Program-made: the position numbers and the translations under genes
The notes under the pieces: model-generated
Databases searched by the model: none
What the model was told of the DNA's origin: nothing
Seen by the model: only the letters and a program-made list of their open reading frames with translations
Part shown: positions 34,759-43,400 of the stretch, piece after piece
Layout of the letters: the number at the start of each line of letters is the position of its first letter
Position numbering within the stretch: the stretch's first letter is position 1
NCBI GenBank assembly: GCA_945957175.1
Contig: CAMFJL010000009.1
Span: 1 to 64,000 of the forward strand
Direction: 5' to 3'
Source of the DNA: an uncultured Legionellales bacterium
Lineage (GTDB): Bacteria; Pseudomonadota; Gammaproteobacteria; UBA1113
Length of the DNA: 64,000 bases

Positions 34759-35538
34759 ATGCACAAACCCACCCACGCCCCCCTATCCATCCCCGCTCAT
34801 CGCATAGGCGCAAACCAAGCGTTTCACTTTGATATACAGCCTTTTATCCATGCGCCTTCTGAACATCCTATTCATCTTGTTTCACCCTTATTACCATGGT
34901 TGCAGATTTCGCCCACAGGCCTTGTCAGTGGTAGGAGTCCTGAGACGAAAGTCCTACTACAATTTTGGATAACGCTTGACGTGAACCAAGGCACGGAATC
35001 CATCCGCACGGGATTTTTATTACAAGTTGTTCCGCTGCAAACACCAACCATGACTATCCCGCGGATACCGATCCCGATGCTGCATCCCATTGATCCCAAT
35101 ATGCCGCATACCCGCGATTTATTAGATTATATCTTTCATTATTTTGATGCCTATGCTCAAGAAGAATGGCGCGCCATACTCAAAAAGGAAGCCAGCAAAC
35201 GGGGATTATTACTCAATCAGGTGATTGATACCTATGCATTTAAAACGCTTATTGACCAGATTAATCCACTTGCAGAAATACAGCTTCGTGAAAAAAGCCA
35301 GACCTTACTTGCGTTAACACTTGCAGAATTACGCTCAGAAGAGTTTATTAATCTATTTAGACAAGGCAGCCAACCTTTAGGCGCAGTACCTATTATCGTT
35401 TTTAATTATTTAGCAGCGCCGGATCTGCATAATTACAGTCACGTCAAAAACGTGCTTGATTTTGCAGCAGATGAGTTAATCGAGCTGATGGAACGTAATC
35501 AGTTAGAAAATAATCTGCATCTTAAGTTTAAACATTGA
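34759..35538 (+). CDS. Hypothetical protein with N-terminal Ig-like segment
   Basis: 259 residues. The N-terminal ~95 residues contain the pattern LLPWLQISPTGLVSGRSPET, which resembles putative Ig/cadherin-like modules (short strands ending in G-x-P). The remaining part is helical (TRDLLDYIFHYFDAYAQEEW onward) and unrecognised. There is no signal peptide. A GACAGGAG ribosome-binding site lies 5 bases before the ATG. It converges with the exported protein at 35590, the hairpin repeat at 35554-35581 lying between them. Confidence 0.65.
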   Translation: MHKPTHAPLSIPAHRIGANQAFHFDIQPFIHAPSEHPIHLVSPLLPWLQISPTGLVSGRSPETKVLLQFWITLDVNQGTESIRTGFLLQVVPLQTPTMTIPRIPIPMLHPIDPNMPHTRDLLDYIFHYFDAYAQEEWRAILKKEASKRGLLLNQVIDTYAFKTLIDQINPLAEIQLREKSQTLLALTLAELRSEEFINLFRQGSQPLGAVPIIVFNYLAAPDLHNYSHVKNVLDFAADELIELMERNQLENNLHLKFKH

Positions 35539-35553
35539 AAGGCGAGCGACATG

Positions 35554-35581
35554 GTAGGGGCACAGCGGCAGGCCGTGCCCA
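35554..35581. repeat. GTAGGGGCAC-family hairpin between convergent genes
   Basis: GTAGGGGCAC at 35554-35563 and GCCGTGCCC at 35572-35580 form an inverted repeat with the loop AGCGGCAG. It occupies the 51-base gap between two convergent genes, a position shared with other copies. Confidence 0.6.
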
Positions 35582-35589
35582 AAGGCCAT

Positions 35590-36117
35590 TTAGGCAACAC
35601 AGCTTGCACAATAGCCATTGTCAATAAACAAGGTAATGTCGTGCATTTGCTCTGAAGATACGTGGGTAACCGTGCCTGGTAATAGTTGGACGGTATAACT
35701 GAGTGTCGCTGTTTTCGCATCATAAACAGGATTTGACATCTGTAGCGGCAGATGAATCATTTTCTTAGAAAATACGCCATCTGTGATAGCATTGAGTACA
35801 ACATTAGGCGGTTCTTGGTTAAAACTACCTGGCTTGGTACCATCATGCCAACGTAAAATAAACTTAGATGTTGGATAAAGTCCTGAAATGCGTTGGGGTC
35901 TATCGGAAAAATATCCAATATAATCTTTAACACCTTTCAAATCTAATTGATAATAACCCGACTTGCCTTCTATAGGTTTTAATGTACCCGCATCTGCCAC
36001 CTGGACAAACAACAAGCTAACACCTTTCGCATCGATATTGACCGATTTTTCAGCAAATGCAGAACTCGACAACAATGTTGCTGTAAATAAAAATACAGCT
36101 GCTATGAATTTTTTCAT
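35590..36117 (-). CDS. Exported hypothetical protein (175 aa)
   Basis: The signal peptide MKKFIAAVFLFTATLLSSSA ends in AFA near residue 22. The mature ~153 residues appear beta-rich, with aromatic and Gly residues (GKSGYYQLDLKGVKDYIGYF), and end in a CASC motif with two cysteines three residues apart at the C-terminus, which might bind metal or form a disulfide. I do not recognise the family by name. Location: periplasm or beyond. The start follows a GAGGAAAAATAAG ribosome-binding region, and the gene is 21 bases downstream of the 616-residue membrane protein on the same strand, so they probably form one transcription unit. Confidence 0.75.
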   Translation of the reverse strand: MKKFIAAVFLFTATLLSSSAFAEKSVNIDAKGVSLLFVQVADAGTLKPIEGKSGYYQLDLKGVKDYIGYFSDRPQRISGLYPTSKFILRWHDGTKPGSFNQEPPNVVLNAITDGVFSKKMIHLPLQMSNPVYDAKTATLSYTVQLLPGTVTHVSSEQMHDITLFIDNGYCASCVA

Positions 36118-36138
36118 CTTATTTTTCCTCGTTAAAAT

Positions 36139-37989
36139 TTATTGGTTAAGCGTTAGATGCGCATCATTTTTATCTGAAACGTCTGAATCCGAATCTGATT
36201 TCGACTCAGTACCACTACTACTGCTAACTGGCAAAATAACTCGTTCAGACGTCGAACTCAAACTACCATACCCACTTACACCCCTCGGTGGCAGAAGCCT
36301 CTGCGACCCTTCCTGTGCTGCGGACGTACCACACGCGCACCAAAGCTTAGCAAGTAAGTAGCTTACGATCAAGACAGCGCTCGCGGGTTGCAACACGAGT
36401 AGTATGTAACTCACAACCACAACCGTACTCTCGGGTAAAGCAAGCAATGGCGGTAATCCGTACAGATCCCAAAACCCCGCACCAATAATAAGGCCGGCAC
36501 TTAAGGCAAATTGTGTAATACCGCGCGCGTATCGCACATCTTCTACCACGCGTATCTGGCGGTTTATTTCCGCTATCTCAGTCGACGATGCGTGCGTAGG
36601 CACGATGACAAGAGAGCCTGCTGCAGAAGTTTGAACATCATCTTCTTGTTCCTCATCCGCTGAATCCGCCGTACTGCCACCCGATTCTAAATCGATAACA
36701 CGTACATTCGTCACTGATAAGCGAGCCCGTCGTGCCAAGAGATCATCTAGGTGACAGCGACTCACAGCTGAGAACACACCCATGGCTGTTGCAATGGCTA
36801 AAGAAGTAAACAACAAGCCCACTTGTAATGGGCTACCTTCAAAGCTCTTAACACCCACGGCCGATATCAGCATTTTCGTCAACCCATGGACGATACTACC
36901 ATCATTAATCCCATCGATAAGTGCTTCGACTGATCCATGAGTCAATACGCGCTGGACCTGATGACAAAACGATGCCCAACGCCCTCTCGTATTGGATGGT
37001 ATAGATCTATCCCCATTAACTGACCACTGGATATCATCTGCGGCATGAGACGCTCGCGCCGCCTGGCGCTGTAAACGGTGCTGAGCATTTACGTCACTGG
37101 TAAGTCCGGTCAGGATACCGAAACTAAGACACACAACCAATACAGCAAGCGCAGCATTATAAGAAATATAGACTTCATCATCTTGCGGTATATGCACGAT
37201 AATACGCTTCAGTACAGTGATAATTTCCATGAGCCAATCAAATGAAAGATTGGCCGCAGTGACCCCATTCATACCGGCATTGATAAGCCGACTCAGATCG
37301 CGCGTTAACTGAGATATAAGAGAGACCACGGTTGCTGATGGAACCGAGGCGTCTAGTGGGCGCCCTTGTCGCTGACTCTCATGCAGTTGATGTTGCCAAT
37401 AGCGCACAAACTCATCCAGCGAGAGTGTGATATGGGATAAGAAGGCCAACGGGCCAAGCTCAAAAAGCGCAAACCGATTAGACCACGCCCGTTGAGTCAT
37501 GAGAGGGAAACCACTTAGCACAGTGCGCTCAAGCTCATAGAGCCCCAAAGACGTCACAGCACTACCAATCCAAGGCAAGCTTAACTGTCTTAGCACTGGC
37601 ACCAGCGCTTTTTTTATCGCTTCATAGTAGCTTGTTAATGGAACCGGTGGTTGCAAGTCTGAACGAGTACCGTCGTCACTGTCATCATCGAGTCTATAAT
37701 GGCTGCTCAGAGGCTCACTAAGTTGCGTGCGTGTGCTATCGTATGACTCAGACCCCATTGAACGAGGGCCACCGAGGTCTACATAGCCTTGAGGGCTTTC
37801 TTCTTCATCGGATTGTGCTTCGTCAGAATGTGACGCTGTTACGCCGTCCCTAACATCACCACCAATGCTACCGTTAAATCGACCGACATATGCATCAGGA
37901 TCTTCACTGATAGGCGCTGGGGATAAGCCTTGCATGTCATCAAAACGGCCTGTCTCATCGTCCTCTGTGAGAATTGGATTTTCTAGCAT
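36139..37989 (-). CDS. Hypothetical multi-pass membrane protein with acidic Ser/Asp-rich N-terminus
   Basis: 616 residues. The first ~110 are acidic and rich in Asp, Glu and Ser (SDEAQSDEEESPQGY). Hydrophobic segments follow at about 135-150, 270-292 (YNAALAVLVVCLSFGILTGL), 388-412, 490-515 and 525-555, and the C-terminus is again Ser/Asp-rich. The RIRVV/RARLS-type basic patches between them suggest cytoplasmic loops. No transporter or enzyme family is recognised. Long polar low-complexity termini around a membrane core are seen in some secreted effectors that insert into host membranes, but also in envelope proteins, so this is inference only. AGGAAATACCC precedes the ATG. Confidence 0.7.
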   Translation of the reverse strand: MLENPILTEDDETGRFDDMQGLSPAPISEDPDAYVGRFNGSIGGDVRDGVTASHSDEAQSDEEESPQGYVDLGGPRSMGSESYDSTRTQLSEPLSSHYRLDDDSDDGTRSDLQPPVPLTSYYEAIKKALVPVLRQLSLPWIGSAVTSLGLYELERTVLSGFPLMTQRAWSNRFALFELGPLAFLSHITLSLDEFVRYWQHQLHESQRQGRPLDASVPSATVVSLISQLTRDLSRLINAGMNGVTAANLSFDWLMEIITVLKRIIVHIPQDDEVYISYNAALAVLVVCLSFGILTGLTSDVNAQHRLQRQAARASHAADDIQWSVNGDRSIPSNTRGRWASFCHQVQRVLTHGSVEALIDGINDGSIVHGLTKMLISAVGVKSFEGSPLQVGLLFTSLAIATAMGVFSAVSRCHLDDLLARRARLSVTNVRVIDLESGGSTADSADEEQEDDVQTSAAGSLVIVPTHASSTEIAEINRQIRVVEDVRYARGITQFALSAGLIIGAGFWDLYGLPPLLALPESTVVVVSYILLVLQPASAVLIVSYLLAKLWCACGTSAAQEGSQRLLPPRGVSGYGSLSSTSERVILPVSSSSGTESKSDSDSDVSDKNDAHLTLNQ

Positions 37990-38221
37990 GGGTATTTCCT
38001 CTTGTTATTATCTTGGAAATGGCTGGTTAACTGTATGAGTTTTGAATATATTGCTGGTTTGATTGAACATACGAGAGAATCGCAAATATATGTGTATAGG
38101 AGCAACCCTTACAATCACATATCTATGATTTTTTCACATGTCCAATAAACAAAAAGCATGTAAGGCACTGTACATAATTTGACGAATTCTGTCAAGCCGC
38201 TACGCAACCGGCCTTACCCGT

Positions 38222-38674
38222 TTAACGACTCTTAACCGATAGTGTGATTTTAAATTCAGAGACTTTTTCATCACGGTTTGTCAGATCAGTGACACCAATA
38301 ACGGTCAACGTCACATTGACACGGGCTTTGGTTTCTGCCGTTTCTTTAACTGCAGCGATAATGGCTTCACTATCTTCACAAACAAAATAGACATCGCTTT
38401 CTGCGCGTTTAAGAAAACCACCCGCAATATCTTTGAAGACAACCGTCGAATCTTGCTGCATTTTCTTAATATGATACAAGCCTAAAATACCTGCAGGTAC
38501 TTCAGTACCTATCATAATAGAACCAAAATACATAGAATTTAGGTGGTTTTTATTTTCAGCAATAAATGGCATTTTAACAATACAGGCTTTATCATCAAGG
38601 CTCACAATACTTAATTGCGAGAAAATAATCATGGGCACTTGCTCAAAGAATTTTTCATACTCTCTTATCGACAT
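38222..38674 (-). CDS. Hotdog-fold thioesterase-like protein (DUF4442/PaaI type)
   Basis: 150 residues. The segment AENKNHLNSMYFGSIMIGTE (about residues 39-58) has the N-H-x(3-4)-G pattern of the YiiD C-terminal/DUF4442 hotdog group, followed by the long central helix and four beta strands. These proteins hydrolyse or bind acyl-CoA thioesters; the substrate is unknown. It starts 17 bases after the carbonic-anhydrase stop on the same strand and has AGGAGACATT before the ATG, so it is likely co-transcribed. Confidence 0.75.
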   Translation of the reverse strand: MSIREYEKFFEQVPMIIFSQLSIVSLDDKACIVKMPFIAENKNHLNSMYFGSIMIGTEVPAGILGLYHIKKMQQDSTVVFKDIAGGFLKRAESDVYFVCEDSEAIIAAVKETAETKARVNVTLTVIGVTDLTNRDEKVSEFKITLSVKSR

Positions 38675-38691
38675 ACAATGTCTCCTATCTT

Positions 38692-39375
38692 TTATACTAT
38701 TAAGTCCTCAAATGTCTGGCGCTCTGTATGAAAACCTTGAATCATGCCAGTGCCTAAATCAAAGCGCCAGGCATGCAATGCTAACGTAGCATCGGTGACT
38801 TTTTCATGAATCCATGGAAAGGTAAGCAGATTATTCAGTGAGATTTTTAGCGAATATTCCTCACACATTTTTTCTTGCAACTCCAAAGGCGCTTGCTCAA
38901 AATGCGTAAGTGTTTTCGTTTTAGCTGCATTTGCAATATTCATCCAGCTACTGATAAAACTAGGGTTTTTGGGGGTCATCTCTGTATCTGACTTTGTCAA
39001 AAGTGCACGGATGCCACCGCAATGACTATGGCCTAAAAGGATAATATGCCTAACACCCAAGGTTTGTACGGCAAATTCAAGCGCAGCACTGGTACCATGA
39101 TGCTTAGGATCGTTATCATAAGGTGGTACAAGATTTGCAACATTACGCACAACAAATAGCTCGCCTGGCAAGCTTCCTAAAATAATGGAAGGATCGACGC
39201 GAGAATCGCTACAAGCGATCACCATGGTTTTCGGGTTTTGCCCTTCTTCTACTAACTTCTGATACAGGGCATGCGGTTTATTTCCTTCAAAATACGTTTC
39301 GCGAAATTGCCGATATCCTTCGAGTAAGCGCTGCATTTCTACATCTTGTGTGGGAGGACTTGTCATAGTTATCAA
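38692..39375 (-). CDS. Beta-class carbonic anhydrase
   Basis: 227 residues. Interconverts CO2 and bicarbonate. The zinc ligands are Cys55, His116 and Cys119, with the Asp57-Arg59 pair in VIACSDSRVDP, and the GHSHCGGIRALL motif is intact. The substrate channel segment VRNVANLVPPY and HHGTSAALEFAV are typical of the clade of E. coli CynT/Can. The start is ATG 39375 or ATG 39366. It lies upstream of the hotdog-thioesterase gene. The region further upstream is the tandem repeat array, so its promoter lies within or close to that array. Confidence 0.93.
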   Translation of the reverse strand: MITMTSPPTQDVEMQRLLEGYRQFRETYFEGNKPHALYQKLVEEGQNPKTMVIACSDSRVDPSIILGSLPGELFVVRNVANLVPPYDNDPKHHGTSAALEFAVQTLGVRHIILLGHSHCGGIRALLTKSDTEMTPKNPSFISSWMNIANAAKTKTLTHFEQAPLELQEKMCEEYSLKISLNNLLTFPWIHEKVTDATLALHAWRFDLGTGMIQGFHTERQTFEDLIV

Positions 39376-39420
39376 ACTCCAATGAATCTTGGTTATACGC
39401 TTCGTGTTTCAACATACCTA

Positions 39421-39776
39421 TTTTGTCATCGCTACGCGATGGGGGTATATTACCCCTCATCCGGCCTTCGGCCACCTTCTCCCGCAAGGGGAGAAGGGCA
39501 TAAAGCATATCAAATCTGTATTTAATATCTTTTAAAATACCGACTTATCGCTACGCGATGAGTATATTACCCCTCATCCGGCCCTCAGCCACCTTCTCCC
39601 GCAAGGGGAGAAGGGCATAAGGCATATCAAATCTGTATTTAATATCTTTTAAAATACCGACTTATCGCTACGCGATGAGTATATTACCCCTCATCCGGCC
39701 CTCAGCCACCTCCTCCCGCAAGGGGAGAAGGGCATAACCGGCCCTCGGCTATCTTCTCCCAGGGGAGAAAGACATA
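39421..39776. repeat. Tandem array of a 117-119 bp GC-rich unit (about three copies)
   Basis: The motif TCGCTACGCGATG recurs at 39429, 39548 and 39665, giving periods of 119 and 117 bases. Each unit continues with TATATTACCCCTCATCCGGC and GCCACCTTCTCCCGCAAGGG, the latter a potential hairpin with GAGAAGGGC, then an AT-rich spacer AAATCTGTATTTAATATC. The third copy ends in an additional partial duplication (CCGGCCCTCGGCTATCTTCT). Units 1 to 3 are nearly identical. The array fills the 401-base gap between the carbonic-anhydrase start and the downstream end of the lipoprotein gene. Confidence 0.9.
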
Positions 39777-40379
39777 CTAAGGTGTGCTGTTCACAACCCA
39801 TGTTTGCAATTGTTGTAACACAGATGTCAGTGCTTGATTCGCAGCAACGACACCGGCTTGAGGATTATTAGCGCTGGCCGTTTGGGTTACCGTAAAGTTC
39901 TTGCTATGCAAAATTTGATTGCTCTGCGCATTCACCAGTACCGCATGCAAACTGAAAACAACCTGACTAGTATTACCGTTAAATTGCTGTACCAAGGTTA
40001 ACAAATCCGTATCCAAGCGATAATCTGCAGAACCACCATATGGCGGATTCGCAACAGCCTTAAAATGACCGCTGCTGATCATAGCATTTGTCACATTGGG
40101 TGTGACTAATTTAGCGGGCGCACTTGCCCAGTAGTTTTCCGCAAAGGTATGAATTTGATAGGGCTGTTCTTGCTCTGTATAGGCTATTTTATTACCTTTG
40201 TAGGGTGATTCTGCTGAGGTTGGTGTTACCAACAGCACCCGCTGAGCAGACGTCTGTGATTGCATAGGTAACGTCGCGGATAAGTTATAGTACTGTTTAG
40301 GTGGCACAGCTACAGGCGAACACGCACTCAGCATCACGCAAAAAAAACCTAAACTGAGTATGATATAGCGATATTTCAA
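39777..40379 (-). CDS. ABC-transport auxiliary lipoprotein (PqiC/MlaD-partner type)
   Basis: 200 residues. A lipoprotein signal peptide ends in the lipobox LSAC (cysteine 20; MLSACSPVAV). The mature domain PKQYYNLSATLP and GSADYRLDTDLLTLVQQF is the pattern of the ABC-type transport auxiliary lipoprotein family (YmbA/PqiC, Pfam ABC_trans_aux). It starts 11 bases after the MCE gene. Partner proteins form an envelope-spanning path for lipid or lipophilic substrates. The stop codon is at the edge of the tandem repeat array. Confidence 0.85.
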   Translation of the reverse strand: MKYRYIILSLGFFCVMLSACSPVAVPPKQYYNLSATLPMQSQTSAQRVLLVTPTSAESPYKGNKIAYTEQEQPYQIHTFAENYWASAPAKLVTPNVTNAMISSGHFKAVANPPYGGSADYRLDTDLLTLVQQFNGNTSQVVFSLHAVLVNAQSNQILHSKNFTVTQTASANNPQAGVVAANQALTSVLQQLQTWVVNSTP

Positions 40380-40390
40380 TGTTTGCTCCT

Positions 40391-41272
40391 TTATTCGCCA
40401 GGCCCTTTGGCTGCTGGTTGCTTGCCACGCAGCAACATCGACGGATTTTGTTGTACCTCACTTGCCAAACCACTGAGATTATCTGCTGCAGATTGCGCAC
40501 TATTCAAGGTTTGTGTCATTTGTGGCAACACTTGATTATTAACATTCTGCACAAGTGCCTTTGATGCTGATAAGGTTTGTACCGCTGTTTTACTTGCCGT
40601 ATCAAGCTCTGTTGCTGTTTGTGCGACAGTATTCATCACTTGTGGGAATTGTTTGGTCGCCAATGCTGTTTGTTTGAGAATCATATCGACATTGTTACTG
40701 TTTTTGCCTAATACTTTCGACATCATATCAATATTTTGAACAATATCGTTAATGGCATCGACATTTTTTTGATTTAACATATGATTAACACGTGAGGTAA
40801 TCGTATTTAAGTTTCTTGTTAAGCTATCAACCGCGGTATCTAAACGCATAAATAATGAAGGCGCACTTGGGATCTCCGGATATTTTTCACCGTCTTGAAT
40901 CTTAATTAAATGTAATCTGGCATTTCCGCCGCGAAGATTGATAAATGAAATCCCTGTAAGACCTTGTGTTTGTAGTTGTGCATGTGTTCCCTGATAAATC
41001 GGAACATCGTCCTCTACAGCTAATAATAGGGCTACATTTTGAGGATTTTCAGGTGCAAGCTTAATGGTTGCCACATAACCAACATCCACACCGTTATATT
41101 TCACGGGTGCTTTGATGCTAAGACCCGATACCGATTCTTTCATGTACACTTCATACAGTTTATAGCTTTGGCTATTAAAACCGACAGACAGCCACAATAG
41201 ACCTATAATTAACAGGCTTGTAAAAACTAATACAAAAATACCTATTTTGAGGTAATGCGTATTTGTTTCCAT
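40391..41272 (-). CDS. MCE-domain (MlaD/PqiB-like) envelope protein
   Basis: 293 residues. One N-terminal membrane anchor (LKIGIFVLVFTSLLIIGLLW, ~8-27) is followed by the MCE domain (about 35-115, with the SVSGLSIKAPVKYNGVDVGY segment and the loop LTGISFINLRGG). A long helical, coiled-coil C-terminus then runs to residue ~280. MCE proteins form hexameric rings or tubes that carry lipids across the envelope. The usual ATPase (MlaF-like) and permease (MlaE-like) genes are not next to it; the upstream neighbour is an unrelated Cys-rich exported protein. It forms a pair with the auxiliary lipoprotein. Confidence 0.85.
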   Translation of the reverse strand: METNTHYLKIGIFVLVFTSLLIIGLLWLSVGFNSQSYKLYEVYMKESVSGLSIKAPVKYNGVDVGYVATIKLAPENPQNVALLLAVEDDVPIYQGTHAQLQTQGLTGISFINLRGGNARLHLIKIQDGEKYPEIPSAPSLFMRLDTAVDSLTRNLNTITSRVNHMLNQKNVDAINDIVQNIDMMSKVLGKNSNNVDMILKQTALATKQFPQVMNTVAQTATELDTASKTAVQTLSASKALVQNVNNQVLPQMTQTLNSAQSAADNLSGLASEVQQNPSMLLRGKQPAAKGPGE

Positions 41273-41304
41273 AAATACATCAACAACCTATTTATCTAAA
41301 GGTT

Positions 41305-41616
41305 TTAATAGGGTGGATTATCCTGTGTCACAATATACTGACACGAACAAGCCTGTGCAACGGTACCATCTTCGCAAATAATGCGGCCTTTAGCACCACC
41401 AGAGCATCCAAGAGCTCCACCATGGCAGCTACAACAACCACAATAATTTGCATCTGCAAGCGTTAGAAAATTGCTCCCTGCCGCACAATTGACTGGCTGA
41501 GGGCAAATACCGGTTAAACCATCTAAGGTCCAAGGTTCTGCCATGAGTACACTAGGTAATAATAGCATGCCTAGTATGCCCATGCGAAAAGCCCGTCTTA
41601 TTTTGAATGACAACAT
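41305..41616 (-). CDS. Small cysteine-rich exported protein
   Basis: 103 residues from ATG 41616 (AGGA upstream); ATG 41628 is an alternative. A signal peptide (RMGILGMLLLPSVLMAEP) is followed by a ~75-residue domain with about ten cysteines (CGCCSCHGGALGCSGGAKG, then IICEDGTVAQACSC). The cysteine-dense pattern resembles small disulfide-rich or metal-binding periplasmic modules; I cannot assign a family. It stops 4 bases before nothing recognisable and precedes the MCE gene by 32 bases, so it could belong to that unit. pckA stops 3 bases upstream of the 41628 start on the same strand. Confidence 0.65.
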   Translation of the reverse strand: MLSFKIRRAFRMGILGMLLLPSVLMAEPWTLDGLTGICPQPVNCAAGSNFLTLADANYCGCCSCHGGALGCSGGAKGRIICEDGTVAQACSCQYIVTQDNPPY

Positions 41617-41631
41617 AGTATTTATCATCCT

Positions 41632-43170
41632 TTATTTGTGAGGTCCTGCACGTCGAATAGATTCATTGACATTAAACTTGGTGAAATTCTCTGCAAAACT
41701 TTGCATGAGCTCTTCAAGTTTTTGCTGATACGCTTGCTTATTTTCCCAAGTTAATGAGGGATCTAACAACGTTGCATCAACATGCGGTAGCGCCTCTGGG
41801 ATACTTAAATTAAAGCCTGGCAAGGTTTTAAAGCTTGCTTGTGCAATGTCGCCATTAAGAATGGCACTAATGACCGCTCTTGTCGTTGGAATACTAAAAC
41901 GAGAGCCACCGTGGCCATAAGCACCACCGGTCCAACCTGTATTGACTAAATAAACGTTAGCGCCACTGGATTGCAAATGTTGCATCAGCAATTCTGCATA
42001 AACCGCCGGTGGTCTTGGAAAGAATGGGGCGCCAAAACAAGTACTAAATGTTTGTTTAATGGCCTCCGTTTGTCCCACTTCCGTGCTTCCCACCAATGCG
42101 GTGTAACCACTCAGAAAGTGATATGCCGCTTGTTCAGGCGTTAATTGTGCAACCGGTGGTAATACACCGTAAAGATCACACGTAAGGAAAATAACAGCTT
42201 TAGGTTGACCCGCCATGTTTTCTGGCAACCGCGCACTAATATGCTCGAGTGGATAGGCTGCCCGGGTATTTTGGGTAAAATGGGTATCGTGGTAATCTGG
42301 CGTACCGCTATCATCGAGTACGACATTTTCCATGACCGCACCGTAGCGAATTGCATCCCAAATCATAGGTTCTTTGCTTTGTGAAAGATCAATGCATTTC
42401 GCATAGCATCCACCCTCAAAATTAAAAATACCTTGTTGACTCCAACCATGCTCATCATCACCGACCAATAAACGATTGGGATCCGCAGATAAGGTTGTTT
42501 TACCAGTACCCGATAAACCAAAAAATAAAGCGCTATCACCATTTTTACCTACATTTGCGGCGCAATGCATAGGTAAAACCCCTTGAGGAGGTAATATGTA
42601 GTTAAGCACAGTAAACATCGCTTTCTTCATTTCGCCAGCATAAAACGTACCACAAATCAGTATGCGTTTTTGTGTGAAATTTAAAATAATCGCAGCATCA
42701 CTGTTAACGCCATCACGCGCAGGATCAGTTTTTAAATTGGGTAAGCACAAAAGCTCCCAATCCCATCTCGCATCTTGATTATCACGAATAAAGAGTTGTT
42801 TTGTGAATAAATTATGCCAAGCAAGCTCTGTTGTCACTTTGACATAAATAGCATACCTTGGATCAGCCCCTACACGAAAATAACCCACATACGTCGTTAT
42901 GTCATCTGCGTAACGTTTAGCACGCTGCCATAAAGTTTCAAACGTTTGTGGCGAAATGGGTTGATTGACTTGACCCCAGGCAACCTCGTGCTGCGTCTGT
43001 TCATCTTGAACAATAAATCGGTCTTTGGGTGAACGTCCCGTGCGCGCACCCGTATAAACGGTTAGCGCTTGATTACTGGCAAGACGCCCTTCTTGATTGG
43101 CAAGCGCCGCAGCGATAAGTTCTTCGACTGATAAATCAACTTGAGTCTTTTTAGCAACTTCACTTAACAT
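41632..43170 (-). CDS. pckA: Phosphoenolpyruvate carboxykinase (ATP)
   Basis: 512 residues from ATG 43170 (GTGGAG 6 bases upstream); the open frame to 43275 is longer than the protein family. Converts oxaloacetate to phosphoenolpyruvate in gluconeogenesis. Motifs: [17 protein letters not shown]-loop [15 protein letters not shown] near residue 240, [10 protein letters not shown] with metal-binding Asp residues, and [13 protein letters not shown] near residue 420. Suggests growth on amino acids or other gluconeogenic substrates. Confidence 0.95.
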   Translation of the reverse strand: MLSEVAKKTQVDLSVEELIAAALANQEGRLASNQALTVYTGARTGRSPKDRFIVQDEQTQHEVAWGQVNQPISPQTFETLWQRAKRYADDITTYVGYFRVGADPRYAIYVKVTTELAWHNLFTKQLFIRDNQDARWDWELLCLPNLKTDPARDGVNSDAAIILNFTQKRILICGTFYAGEMKKAMFTVLNYILPPQGVLPMHCAANVGKNGDSALFFGLSGTGKTTLSADPNRLLVGDDEHGWSQQGIFNFEGGCYAKCIDLSQSKEPMIWDAIRYGAVMENVVLDDSGTPDYHDTHFTQNTRAAYPLEHISARLPENMAGQPKAVIFLTCDLYGVLPPVAQLTPEQAAYHFLSGYTALVGSTEVGQTEAIKQTFSTCFGAPFFPRPPAVYAELLMQHLQSSGANVYLVNTGWTGGAYGHGGSRFSIPTTRAVISAILNGDIAQASFKTLPGFNLSIPEALPHVDATLLDPSLTWENKQAYQQKLEELMQSFAENFTKFNVNESIRRAGPHK

Positions 43171-43333
43171 AAGAAACTCCACTGATAATTTGGGGCTATT
43201 ATGGCAGAAGAGCCGTTCACTGTCACCTTTGATGTATACACTAAAGTTTCTTAGCTTAGCTTTACTCACAGTCATTCAAAAGATGGCCGTCTACTGTCTA
43301 TCGTCCCGGCTATAGCACCGCTATCCCGTCCTA

Positions 43334-43394
43334 TGTGAGAGAAGGTGGCCGATGGTCAGATGGGGGATAGTAAAGCTGCCATATCGCGATGGCA
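43334..43394. repeat. Decayed copy of the GC-rich dispersed repeat
   Basis: GAGAGAAGGTGGCCGATGGT, then CAGATGGGGGATAG and ATCGCGATGG, parallels the reverse orientation of the 39.4 kb unit. It lies just beyond the 3' end of hslO, between hslO and pckA. Confidence 0.55.
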
Positions 43395-43400
43395 AAATTT

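Noticed and set aside
39421-39776. CRISPR array
   Set aside because: Units are 117-119 bp, identical throughout, with no unique spacers and no cas gene nearby.
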